A stretch of 64,000 nt of DNA. Origin: Phragmites australis (taxonomy: Eukaryota; Streptophyta; Magnoliopsida; Poales; Poaceae). The translations under genes were made by a program, and so were the position numbers. Shown piece after piece: positions 23,124 to 33,496 of this stretch. The DNA lies in contig NC_084927.1 in NCBI RefSeq assembly GCF_958298935.1, forward strand, positions 28,718,001-28,782,000, given 5' to 3'. The stretch's first letter is position 1. Every line of letters starts with the position of its first letter. The notes below the pieces were generated by a model. That model was not told the DNA's origin. It saw only the letters and a list, made by a program, of their open reading frames with translations, and did not search any database.

Positions 23124-24602
23124 TGTCGGAGGGTGAACTCCTGTCGCAGGGATCCCGAGAGACCCCTTTTTAGAGATTCGGCCGGGGGGATGATCCTGGA
23201 TAAGCTTGTCTGGGAAATAAGCGAGAACGGAAATAAATGCAGTGGCTGGTGGGAGATGATCGCCCTAGTGCGAGAAAGATGGATGCCCCGGGGTTTAGAC
23301 AGGTTCGGGCCGCGCGGAGGCGTAACACCCTACTCCTGTGTGAGTGCTATATCTATCCTTGAAGGGAATTCTTCAAGGATGTATCTGGTTACAAGAGAGA
23401 GCCACTTACAGAGAGCTTGAGGCTCTCGTGTTCTAGCTTGGCTTGAGCTGGTTCGAGCGTCTGCGTCCTCTTTCTTTTTTTCCCTCTCTTTTACGTGTTC
23501 TCCATCCTTTCCTTTTATAGGCGCGCCGACCTTGACATATCCTGAATGGGAAAGAGGGGATGCGAGTGCCAAGGTGCCACGGAGAAAAGGCGTCATCATT
23601 CCGTTTTGACGAAGTGACAGGGGCGGTGGAAAAATGTGGCGCGCATCCGACCACCCGCCACTGTGGATGCCCTGCGGCGCCATTAAGGGGGCCCACCGGG
23701 CAGCCTCAGAGGTGCCCGGTGCGCCCACCCTTTCTTGTTCTTCTGCCAGGGCAGGGTGGCAGGCGGAGAGCTTCGATCCTGGCAATGTTATCCCGAGGCA
23801 TCCAGATAAAACGGGACGGGACCCGTGCATTTAATGGACCCACGCCCCCCTGCCAGTGCATGGCAGGGTCTGACACTGGGGCGTGGGCAGCTGAGAATGT
23901 CAGGAGGTCAGGCCGCGCGTGCCTATTAAATGCGGCATTGGACCCTTGACTGGCTGACACCCCGACGATGGGACCCTTCGAGTCGTCGGACGATCTTGCG
24001 CGAACCTTCGGGGAACCGAGTCCTCGGGGGCTGCCACGTGCAGCCCCGAGCACTCTCTCCCGAGTACTTGGGTGAGATCTTCGGGGAACTGAGTCCTCGG
24101 GGGCTGCCACGTGCAGCCCCGAGCACTCTCTCCCGAGCACTTGGGTGAGACCTTCGGGGAACCGAGTCCTCGGGGGCTGCCACGTGCAGCCCCGAGCACT
24201 CTCTCCCGAGCACTTGGATGAGACCTTCGGGGAACCGAGTCCTCGGGGGCTGCCACGTGCAGCCCCGAGCACTTGGATGAGACCTTCGGGGAACCGAGTC
24301 CTCGGGGGCTGCCACGTGCAGCCCCGAGCACTCTCTCCCGAGCACTTGGGTGAGACCTTCGGGGAACCGAGTCCTCGGGGGCTGCCACGTGCAGCCCCGA
24401 GCACTCTCTCCCGGTATTTGGACTCTGCGGATCATCGGGGAACCGGGGTGCTCGGGAACCTAGAGGCTACGGCCCCGAGCACCTTCCCCCGGGACTTAGT
24501 TTCTTCTTCTCCTGCAGGGTGGACCCCGCGGGATGGTGACATGTGGCGGACGGCCGGTCCGGTCTCGGGACTCAGGGACCCCTGGTTCCGAATATACCGA
24601 CA
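23124..24602 (-). repeat. Complete 5' LTR of the tandem Tat-like element
   Basis: Bounded by TGTCGG (23124) and CCGACA (24602), the inverted TG...CA ends of an LTR; 1,479 bp. The PBS lies at 23104-23121. On the minus strand a TATAAAA box is at 23519-23513. U3 holds the 73-bp G-box repeats. The same family occurs as a solo LTR at 61294-62842, which confirms both ends. The flanking base run after the LTR is CTGTC (24603-24607). Confidence 0.9.
24011..24410 (-). promoter_or_regulatory. Array of six G-box palindromes in the LTR U3
   Basis: Six copies of a ~73-bp unit, each centred on CACGTG at 24035, 24108, 24181, 24254, 24313 and 24386 (spacings 73, 73, 73, 59, 73). Each CACGTG sits in a near-perfect inverted repeat (CTCGGGGGCTGC / GCAGCCCCGAG). 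CACGTG with these flanks is the plant G-box/ABRE core bound by bZIP and bHLH factors; use here as an enhancer is inferred. The array lies about 500-900 bp upstream of the LTR TATA. Confidence 0.75.
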
Positions 24603-25873
24603 CTGTCATATACCAGAGAATTATAAGGTTTTTCTACTGGAAGGGGTTCAAAAAGTCAGTGAAAACCTTTGTAGCATCCTGTCTAGTATGCCAAAGGGCA
24701 AAGGGGAACAATGTATGTATCCAGGGCTGTCGAATCCCCTTCAAATTCCTGAAATGGCTTGGAAACATGTATCCTTGGACTTTATTGAGGGGCTGCCAAA
24801 ATCAAATGGAAAAGATGTTGTGCTGGTGGTTGTAGATAGGTTACTAAGTGTGCACACTTCTTACCTTTGAGCCATCCTTATATTGCAGGTTCAATTGCAC
24901 AATTGTTTATAGACCATATTTTCAAATTGCATGGACTTCCCACAGCCATGATTCCTGACCGGGATAGAGTATTCCTTAGTGACCTATGGCAAGCTATTTT
25001 CAAGGCTCTAAGGTTTCTTTGCGTTTTAGTTCTGCTTATCACCCACAAAATGATGGTCAAACCAAAACAGTGAATCAATGCCATGAATCTTGTTAGGTGT
25101 ATAGCCTTTGAAGAACCAAGGAGATGGTCCTATTGGTTAGCACTAGCTTAGTGGTGGTATAACACTAACTACCATACTTCTTTGAAGTGCACACCATTTC
25201 AGCCCTTATATGGGGTGTGCACCCTCTTGATCATTAAGATTTTTATACCGACCCTAGAGTGTCCTGCTCGGGAGTTCTTGTATGACAAATAGGAGGTCAT
25301 TACCAGGCTGAAGGTCAACCTTTCCCATACACAGGCTCGTATGAATAAATTTGTAGACATGAGGCATACTAAAAAGGAATTTAATGTGGGAAATATAATG
25401 CATATGAAATTACAACCATACATGTTAGCAGCATTTGGTCTGAGGGGCTCCCTAAAGCTCACCACAAAGTATTATGTTCCTTTTCTAGTTCTCTAAAAAA
25501 TTAGGAAAATAGCATATAAATTGTTATTGCTAGATGGGGCTCAAATTCACCATGTCTTTCAACGTTAGTCAATTGAAGAAACACATGAAACGCATGTTGT
25601 CCCTAGTGTGGATCTATCATTGGTTGATGCTCATGGAAGGATCAAATCAGCTCCAGTTGAGGTGCTAGAGACCAGATCAATGCCAACCTGATGAAGCCAC
25701 TGGGAAGAGAAAGGACTTATAAAATCTGCTTTTCCTTTTTTTTACAGGAGCATCATCAGCAAGTGGTGGTCTCAAGATCTATCTTCAGCCGGATAGCCTG
25801 GAGGTTCATCAAACACTGCAGCTTCTTCAGCCAACAACATTTGAGGACAAGTGCTTTTTTATAAAAAGGGAAT
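24603..25873 (+). pseudogene. Ty3/gypsy integrase and C-terminal remnant (outer element)
   Basis: Plus-strand translation gives integrase pieces interrupted by stops and frameshifts: YQRIIRFFYWKGFKKSVKTF, SCLVCQRAKG, WKHVSLDFIEGLPKSNGKD, VVVDRL, then HGLPTAMIPDRDRVFLSDLW in another frame and SAYHPQNDGQT-like text. The C-terminal tail (KLLLLDGAQIHHVF, VDLSLVDAHGRIK, APVEVLETR) is also readable. A short purine tract (AAAAAGGGA) precedes the LTR at 25874. The element is dead; it probably continues the RT fragment at 1-373. Confidence 0.82.
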
Positions 25874-26261
25874 TGTCATGACCCGAGCTAGAAGATGGAC
25901 ACTGAAGATCTATTGGTACCGTTTTATATGGATTGGACGGCTACCACCACGGCTTACCTTATTACCGCGGGAGTCTATGAGAGAGATGGTTAATTTTGTT
26001 CGGTAGACAGTTAAGTGAGCCGTCGGTTAGCTGCGTCAGATTAAGTCTGTTAAACTGATTTACTTAGCGTAATCGCGTTTATGTCTGTAATTAGGTGGGG
26101 AATATATAATCTCCAGTTACTTAAGAATCTGTAAGACTCTTGATGCTAAACTCCAGAACCCGTGTGGGAATGGACATCTACTTACCCCTGGCCCTTAAAT
26201 TTCTTCTGTTATTGAGCTGTTCTTGACGGATTGCACCTCCGATCGAGTCGCGGGTGTGACA
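25874..26261 (+). repeat. 3' LTR of the outer Ty3/gypsy element, abutting IPUT1
   Basis: Starts TGTCATGACCCGAGC directly after the purine tract and ends CGGGTGTGACA; 388 bp, in the same orientation as the integrase remnant and as the downstream gene. A TATATAA box lies at 26103-26109. The next bases, GCTCC (26262-26266), would be the target duplicate, but the 5' LTR is outside the window. The LTR ends 121 bp before the IPUT1 ATG. Confidence 0.78.
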
Positions 26262-26382
26262 GCTCCGATCCGATTCCGAGCCCAGCCGTTCTCCCGCTGC
26301 GTCGCACGTGCACCCACCCCACCGCCAGCGCTCCCCGCCCTCTCCAGCCGTGATCCCATCCGGGCCGTCGGATCCGGTCCAG

Positions 26383-29300
26383 ATGCGGTCGCCGGCGCTC
26401 CTGGCCGCCGCCCTCGCCATGGTGGCGCTGCTCGCCGCCGGCGCCAGGGCGGCGGCGGCGGCGGCGGATGAGGCCTACGTCACGCTGCTGTATGGCGACG
26501 AGTTCGTGCTCGGCGTGCGCGTCCTGGGAAAGTCCATCCGCGACACCGGCACGCACCGCGACATGGTCGTGCTCGTCTCCGACGGCGTCTCCGAGTACTC
26601 GCGGAAGCTCTTCCAGGTTCGTGGGTGATCTAATCGGCTAGTAATTTAGTGACTGCGGATATTTGGAACGCTTCGGTGAATCAGTAGCATCGTGTGTTGT
26701 GGTGCCTAGTTGCGCGGGGATGGAATTGAAAGGCGTTGCTCATTTTAGGGGTGCTCATTTCGATCTCCACTATCAAAATTAGTTACAATAGGTTTCGTGC
26801 TGAATTCTGTGGTACTGACTGGTGTGGAGTTGGATGGGGGAAAATCATTCTTCCAATCCATTTAACTTTGAAAGATACCATGCTAGACCATAGCTATTGG
26901 TCTGACCTCCATTAGTCAACACATCAGCAAAGTAGCAGTAGCTTCAGGCTTTCAGTATTTCTGTACTTTTTGGAGCTCTGATCTGGTAGTGAAACTGACG
27001 TTACATAAATTTCAGGCAGATGGTTGGATTGTCAAGCGTATAACTTTACTGGCGAATCCTAATCAAGTTAGGCCAAAGAGGTTTTGGGGTGTCTACACCA
27101 AGCTAAAGATATTCAACATGACAAGCTACAAGAAAGGTACATTTCAGCGAGGTTTCCAGCCTTTCAGAGTATCTTCTGTATCACGGCTCCCATTTCATTT
27201 TTTGTTTATTGTTCTAATAAGGTGCTGCTTTGCCAGTTGTTTACCTTGATGCAGATACTGTAGTTGTGAAAAGTATTGAAGATCTCTTCAAGTGCGGGAA
27301 GTTCTGTGGAAACTTGAAGCATTCTGAAAGAATGAATTCTGGGGTGATGGTTGTTGAGCCCTCTGAATCTCTTTTCAATGATATGATCAGCCAAGTGGGT
27401 CGTTTGCCTTCGTACACTGGAGGTCACTGCACTCCCCTATCCTGTTTGTCCTTTTTTTCTTTGCGTAGTACATTTTGAGAAGGCCATACTAGATCATTTT
27501 CCTTTTTTATCTGGCAACTGTTCTGAAAATACAGACTGATTGACCGTAAACTACTCTTTTACAAATTGTAAGCATTTCGGCACTTTCATTTCTTGATTTC
27601 AGGTATGCTAGTGCATGTGGAGAAGAGTTTGTATCTAATAACTAATAGCTTGAGATTAATTTTTAAAGAAAAATATTTTATTTGCATATGGGAAATGGCA
27701 AATTAGCCTCAGAGAGTATTTACACACAGTGTTTAGAAATAAGCCCTCCCATGTGTCAATCAAACTAGCCGAAGGGCATGGTAGTACAGTACGTGAAAGT
27801 ATTCATGCAGTTACCCTCACCAGACACACCTGCACACTACCACCTTCTAATTACTCCTGAATTGACAGCCCTGAAGCTCTACTTGGCCTACTGCTACTAG
27901 CCTCCATGACAATCTTTTCGCAAGTTTTCCAGTGGCAACACCTCTGCAGCCTTCAGTTGTGCCATTCCTGGTGGAGGAATATAATGTGCAGTCCGTGGCC
28001 ACACATGAACAATTGTAGATGCTTTAACACTGCCTAGCGCCTAGAACTGTGTGATGTTTGTATGTTGCTACATAGCGGTATACTATTTTCCAGCCACTAC
28101 CATCTTTGTTCTGTGGCCAGACAGTTGCTACAGACCTGCTGCAGCTAGACCATTAGTCTCTTCTATTATTCCCAATGATGTTCAAATCCTATTATGCTGG
28201 GAGGCTAGGATTTCTTCATGATCAATATCTCTGTCTTTACTGAGTATTTTTGAAGTCAGGGCAAGATGTCATCATGGAAATAGTACTAACTCTTGTTTTC
28301 ATTCAACATTTGCTTCGACAGACCTGTATTCTCTAGAGAATTCTTTTAAATGGTGAATCATTTTGCTAGGGTTGACATTGTCACTTAGTACAAACAGGCT
28401 GTGGGTACCACTTATGTGTGATTAAAAGTAGTTAGCTTGTCTTCTTTTAATGTATTCAGCATGTTGGTGATTCCATATTTTGAATCTAATCTGGAATGCT
28501 GAATGAATTCATGCAGGGGACCAAGGTTTTCTTAATTCATACTATTCTGATTTTGCGAACTCCCATGTTTATGAGCCAGACTCACCTTTAACTCCTGAAC
28601 CCGAGACACAACGCCTTTCTACCTTGTATAATGCTGATGTTGGTCTTTACATGCTAGCCAACAAGGTAAGACTCCTTATGTATAATTGTGCATTGATCAG
28701 GCCCAGTACATTGGCCATTCATCATGAGTAAATGGTAAATAAAAGCAGTACAATAATGCAACCAACAACATGATCACTTGATTCACCGCCACCACTCATG
28801 TCAGTCACCGCATGCTTGATTCACTATCAAGGTTAACTACAGTTTCGTCATCCTTTTAATGCCATCAATCTTATGTAAGTTAATTATAACAAAATCGTTA
28901 CTTTGTTAATTATATAGAACTTGTTCTGCAAGCTTTATCTGAGGAATACTACATTTAATCCATCTTGTTGTGCTCCCTAAAAAAGACTTGTGTCACCCAA
29001 AATTGTGAACCATTGAAGTATGCAAACTGCTTTAACAAATGTTTGAATTGGTTGGCTTGGACTTTTTTTAGGGAAAGTTTTGGACTTTATTAGCAGGATT
29101 ATTTTAGTCTTTTGAATTTATTGAAGAAACCCTTTAATATCACATCTAGACACCTGTGTTTTAGTTGTGTTCTTATGCTAGTTTATGTTTGGTGCTGGTG
29201 AGAGTACAAAACCTAACCGTTTCGGTATCTTTGAATATGTTTTTAATTGTGATATAGCATGGTGCTTGGTTCTGGACCTTACTTTTTATCTTCTGCTATA

Positions 29301-31354
29301 GTGGATGGTTGATGAAAAAGAACTAAGAGTCATTCACTACACGCTGGGTCCCCTTAAACCCTGGGACTGGTGGACAGTTTGGCTTGTAAAACCTGTCGAA
29401 ATATGGCAGGTAACCCATTTCATTTATCTTTTGCTCACTTTTATATGCAATTTCTAAGTAAATGATTTCCTAGCATGTTAGCAATAGAGTTATGCTCTCC
29501 GCCATTGCAGGATATTAGGCAAAAACTTGAAGAATCTCTCCCGGGAACTGGTGGCGGAAGGAACCCTCATGACCAGCTGGTGGTCAAAATTTTGTTCATT
29601 GTCCCATTGTCCTTGCTGTTATTTGGTTACTACCAATCATGTTTTCAGGTTATACCCTGTTCCTTCTAGCCATTTTTTTCTTGAACATTGTAGGCACATG
29701 CATTTGAAGAGCTGTAGCCTTCTCATCTCATCTACATAATGTTTCTGACAGACAAACAAGGAGTTGTTAAGTATAAGATCTCTTTGTGCATTTGCTAGAA
29801 GAGCTCGCTACAAATACAAGTCTGAAGAGCCACTTCCATCGTATTCAGTGGTTGGTGTTCCATCATCTGCATTTGGTACTTCTAACCAAAGGGTTAGTCC
29901 TCTATTCTTCAATAACAAATCTGCAACCACGTGAAATTCGAATGCTATTGAATGTTGCTTATTAGACCAATGTGTCACCTTTAAGAACAATTATGAAATC
30001 TAAATATACTTTGTTTCATGATTTCAAATGCCTGCTTAAGCCCTAATTTCTTATATTTTGACTATCGGTTAAGTGTCCATCCTGCACAGAAGTACAAAAT
30101 TGGGCTTGGAAGAGGAAATCTTTTTCTATTTGAATTTTTAATCCTGGTTGTTTTTCATCTTTGTATGATCTGCTCACTGAAACATATTGATTATATGATG
30201 TCAGCTTAACGATTGCTTGAAACTTCTGCAGTTCTCAAATGGGACACATTCGAAACTACCTTCTTATTTTGGAGCAATCTCTGTGCTAGTCTGCTTTATA
30301 TCCGCTGGTTTCTCTCTTGCATTTGCTTTCGCTATCATTCCACGGCAGGTTATGCCATGGACAGGTTTGCTACTGATGTTTGAGTGGACCTTTGTGGCAT
30401 TCTTCTTAATCTTTGGGAGTTATCTCCGTTTCGTCTACCGATGGGGAAGTATTAGTGCAAATCATGCGGGATTTAGCAATTCCGATTCTTCAGAGAATCA
30501 TATGGTTTCAGGTATGTTGAACTATATAACCTCTTGTAGAGTTTCCTCCTATGTAGCAAATAATTTTGGTCTTTTGTAGGCCATCAGCGAAATATGTCCG
30601 ACTGCGACATGGATGCAACATTTTACTGGATAGGGATGGCGGCTATAGCTACTGTTACTGTATTGTTACCAACTATATTGGGTATAACTGCATTATTCAC
30701 AAAGTAAGACACCTGCCCCTTACTTTATCGGTTTATCCCCCCTGAATATAAAGAACATAGGGAAGAAAACTAAATGGGCTCCATGTTAAGAATTCCCATA
30801 GGACTATGGAATAGAAAGGGTTCGGAACTTGGGATTGGGGACTACATTGAGGTGATATGAGGGTGTTGTATAGGAGCTGTGGTCTGTGGGTGAGGATTAG
30901 GGCCGTACCTGTGAACTTAATAAATCATATAATTAGTCTAGCACAAACATTGCAAATTGATTAGCTGATTATTAGAAGGTGAGTACGCCTCTTCCATTCC
31001 TGCAGGGTGGCTTTGTGAGTAGAGAGTGCCAAATTCTATTTCTAGCCTATACACAAGGTATAATAACTAATACACACAAAGTTATTAATTCCTTTTAGAA
31101 GGACTTTTGAGTTATATAGCCTATATACATCTCATCGGTGTAAAGAATAGTTCTTGTTTGGGTTTTGTCTTCCAGTAAGTGATGAGTTCGTGTATGTTCT
31201 TTCCTTTGGCAGGCTAGGATTAATGGTCGCTGGTGGTGTTGTGCTGGCTTCGTTTATGACATACGCCTCAGAGCATCTTGCTATCTCAGCCTTCCACAAG
31301 GGTCAGAAAAACAGAAATACGTCAAGAACTAGAAGCTTTTGTTTTCTATGTTAG
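26383..31354 (+). CDS. IPUT1: Inositol phosphorylceramide glucuronosyltransferase (GT8, IPUT1/PGSIP6 type), 10 exons
   Basis: Joined exons 26383-26616, 27016-27136, 27237-27422, 28517-28665, 29302-29409, 29511-29648, 29752-29892, 30232-30511, 30580-30703 and 31213-31354 give 540 codons plus stop, close to the length I recall for Arabidopsis IPUT1; all introns are GT-AG. The protein has a signal peptide (MRSPALLAAALAM..., then an Ala run from a GCG repeat), a GT8 domain with EAYVTLLYGDEFVLGVRVLG, the metal-binding DxD at residues 123-125 (YLDADTVV), HSERMNSGVMVVEPSE, GGDQGFLNSYY and HYTLGPLKPWDWW, then five C-terminal hydrophobic segments and a SFCFLC end. The family moves glucuronic acid from UDP-glucuronate onto inositol phosphorylceramide in the Golgi, the first sugar step of GIPC sphingolipids. 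An in-frame ATG 75 bp upstream (26308) would give a Pro-rich extension before the signal peptide, so 26383 is preferred. No lesion seen. Intron 3 (1,094 bp) is the longest. The promoter region is a retrotransposon LTR. Confidence 0.93.
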
Positions 31355-31385
31355 TAGTTTTGCACCTGCACCATTCATCCAGTTA

Positions 31386-31919
31386 GGGCCTGTTTGAAGA
31401 TATTGTGTTTAGTTGCCGCATGAGAATATCATATAAAAATGCATATAAATGGATTATTATAAAAAAACTTACTTTTTTCATCAAATAATCAAAGTTGGAA
31501 AATTTTTATAAATTAGTACATTAAGAATATTAGTGAATTATTTTTATTTTTGAGAATTTATTTGAAGCATAAAAAATTATTAGAAGTTATAAAAGTAGGT
31601 TTCTTTTAATTAAATGGGTTGCTTGTGAGCTTAGTTTGCTCATAAAAATATTTAGAATTTTTAGGTCACTTTTATACTCTTAGATAAAATCAAGAATTAA
31701 ATTAAAAAAAAATACACACATGCAATACACGAGCTCTTGCATACGCTCGGTCTGGATCGCTAGAAACAGATCGAAATGCATTTCCTGAGAGCTAGGCTCA
31801 CACAAGGATTTTGCACGATCGAGGCTTGGTCCGATCACTTGATAGGCAAGGCAACCGAACACACCGACTTGCATAAGCTCACCCTGGCCAAGCGCTCGGC
31901 GAGGCAATCAGACACGCCC
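31386..31919. mobile_element. Tourist-like (PIF/Harbinger) MITE just downstream of IPUT1
   Basis: Ends GGGCCTGTTTGA and TCAGACACGCCC (10 of 12 inverted matches) are flanked by TTA on both sides (31383-31385 and 31920-31922), the 3-bp target duplication of this superfamily. 534 bp, AT-rich, no ORF. It begins 31 bp after the IPUT1 stop, so it probably lies in the 3' UTR and may supply polyadenylation signals. Confidence 0.72.
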
Positions 31920-31922
31920 TTA

Positions 31923-33383
31923 ATGGTCCATAGATCCATGTTGTATTGTAGGTTTGTACACAGAAAAGAGTGACGGTCCCGTTTTCACACGTAGCCACCA
32001 AGGTTTCCATTTGATGTCATGTTGTCAACCAATTGTAAATAGGTTCCGGCGTTTTCTTGGCTGTTCAGTAAGCATGGCGCTTGCAAACCTGCACTGTAAT
32101 ATTATTGTCCAAAGCATTCACTGCCATTTGTTTCTTATACAGTGTTCATCACTCCGATGTGTTATGTGATGGCAGTTTTGTGCAGGTAACATAAACAGTT
32201 TGCCGCTTGGTTATACTTGCCTTTACACAGCACACTTATATCTACGAGTACCAGATAAAAGTCATTACCAAAATGGAGCATCCATATGCTGGTCCCAGAA
32301 GAGAACATTTTTATGTTGTCAAACATGTAGGAATACTCAATACCAGTCTCTTTCACAGTAACTTTATCACACAGCACAACATAAATAATAGAGCACCAGC
32401 AGAAATTTATAGGATACAAAAGAGACTCAAAACAAGGATGAATCTAGCTAAAAAATTGAGCGAGAACATATCAATGACCAGATCTTTGCAACTTAAAAAA
32501 AAATAAATCTACTAAAAAATAAGAATTTGAGCGGAGCTATGCGCCTATGCCCTTGCTGGACCTCTCCTGGTGATCTCATTTCTAATTGAGGTTACAAGCG
32601 GAGTTAGTGCCAACTTTAAATTAAGAGCACTGCACAGAGCCAGCCACTTGTGAAGCCTCGGATTCTCAGGAAGGCAGAAATCCCATTCCCATAGGCCGCG
32701 TCAGAAGGCAGCGGCTTATATAACTTGGCTGCCTTATCAGGCCGGACAGGGAGCCCTTATCCTCCGTTCCCGTCACGTACGGCTGGCTGGTTGGCTGGCC
32801 GCGACGGGGAATCGGGGACAAGCCGGTCATTTTTGTGGCCCTCGCCGCGCACATGCGAGCCCCCGCGGGACGTGGACGCGCCCCGGCGCGATTGGCCGCC
32901 GGTCCCCGGCCGTACCTCCTTGTCTGTCCGTCCGGAGAGGCGCCACTGGTACGGCCTTCGCTGTGCGGCGTTACGGTTAACGAGCCCACGAGCCCATGCC
33001 AATGCCAGCTGCGAATGAAGTCCGGGCCCTCCTCCTACACGCGACCCGCTAGGATTTCTCCCTTCCGTTATGGTGGGGCCCTCTGGATTTGTACGGCCTG
33101 CCTCCTGCGTTGAGGTGGCTCCCTTGGCTGCCCAGTGCCCACCAGTCACCAGCTCATCTCGTGTCTAACTAACTAGCGACATGATCAGCCAGGCACGGTC
33201 TTTGCGTGGTGAGGCCGACGCTGGGTAAAACTAGGAAACTCATGTGTTCTTTAGGTGGGAAACAAGGATAAAATTTCACAAGTATATCTTCCTCTTGTAC
33301 AAGTTATTCGTCACAGTACCCGATCTGTATCCGGGCACGTCCGCACCGGAACCGGCGCACGAGGCGAACATCGGTGCACGGGG
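31923..33383. other. Intergenic region IPUT1-PPCK
   Basis: No gene found. The left part is AT-rich and ordinary. From about 32690 to 33120 the sequence is GC-rich without a protein I recognise in any frame; the short ORFs there look like chance. This is the likely upstream regulatory region of PPCK. Confidence 0.5.
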
Positions 33384-33384
33384 C

Positions 33385-33391
33385 TATATAG
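33385..33391 (+). promoter_or_regulatory. TATA box of PPCK
   Basis: TATATAG in a GC-rich context, 106 bp upstream of the PPCK start codon, which leaves room for a short 5' UTR. Inferred from position and sequence only. Confidence 0.5.
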
Positions 33392-33496
33392 CCGAATATT
33401 CTGCGCGGCTGCCGTTAAGTAGGCGACCCCCACCTGCTGGGATGGAACTATCCCGAAACCAACTTCCAGGAGGCCAACAGATCTACGCCGTGCCCT

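Larger units (their letters stand above)
374..24602 (-). mobile_element. Tandem array of a decayed Tat-like Ty3/gypsy retrotransposon (2.1 units of 10,850 bp)
   Basis: Sequence 374-12553 recurs with an exact offset of 10,850 bp at 11224-23403. Units join head to tail at 1703/1704 and 12553/12554: each junction links the inner 280 bp of an LTR directly to the middle of the antisense ORF. Unit A is 1704-12553. Unit B is 12554-23403 and continues into a complete LTR to 24602. At the left a partial unit begins inside gag at 374. Gene order on the minus strand is LTR, PBS, gag, protease, RT, RNase H, second RNase H, integrase, non-coding spacer, then an ORF on the opposite strand. That order, the dual RNase H and the antisense ORF are known features of the plant Tat/Retand group. 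The base after the right LTR starts CTGTC, which should be one target-site duplicate; its partner is lost with the truncated left end. No 3' LTR or polypurine tract is present in the array. Confidence 0.9.

Noticed and set aside
24011..24410. CRISPR-like array
   Set aside because: Regular repeats, but the spacers are as conserved as the repeats, the setting is a plant LTR, and no cas gene exists. It is a minisatellite in U3.
26308..26382. Upstream in-frame ATG of IPUT1 as the true start
   Set aside because: It would place a 25-residue Pro/Ser-rich extension before a good signal peptide; the downstream ATG starts directly with the hydrophobic leader.
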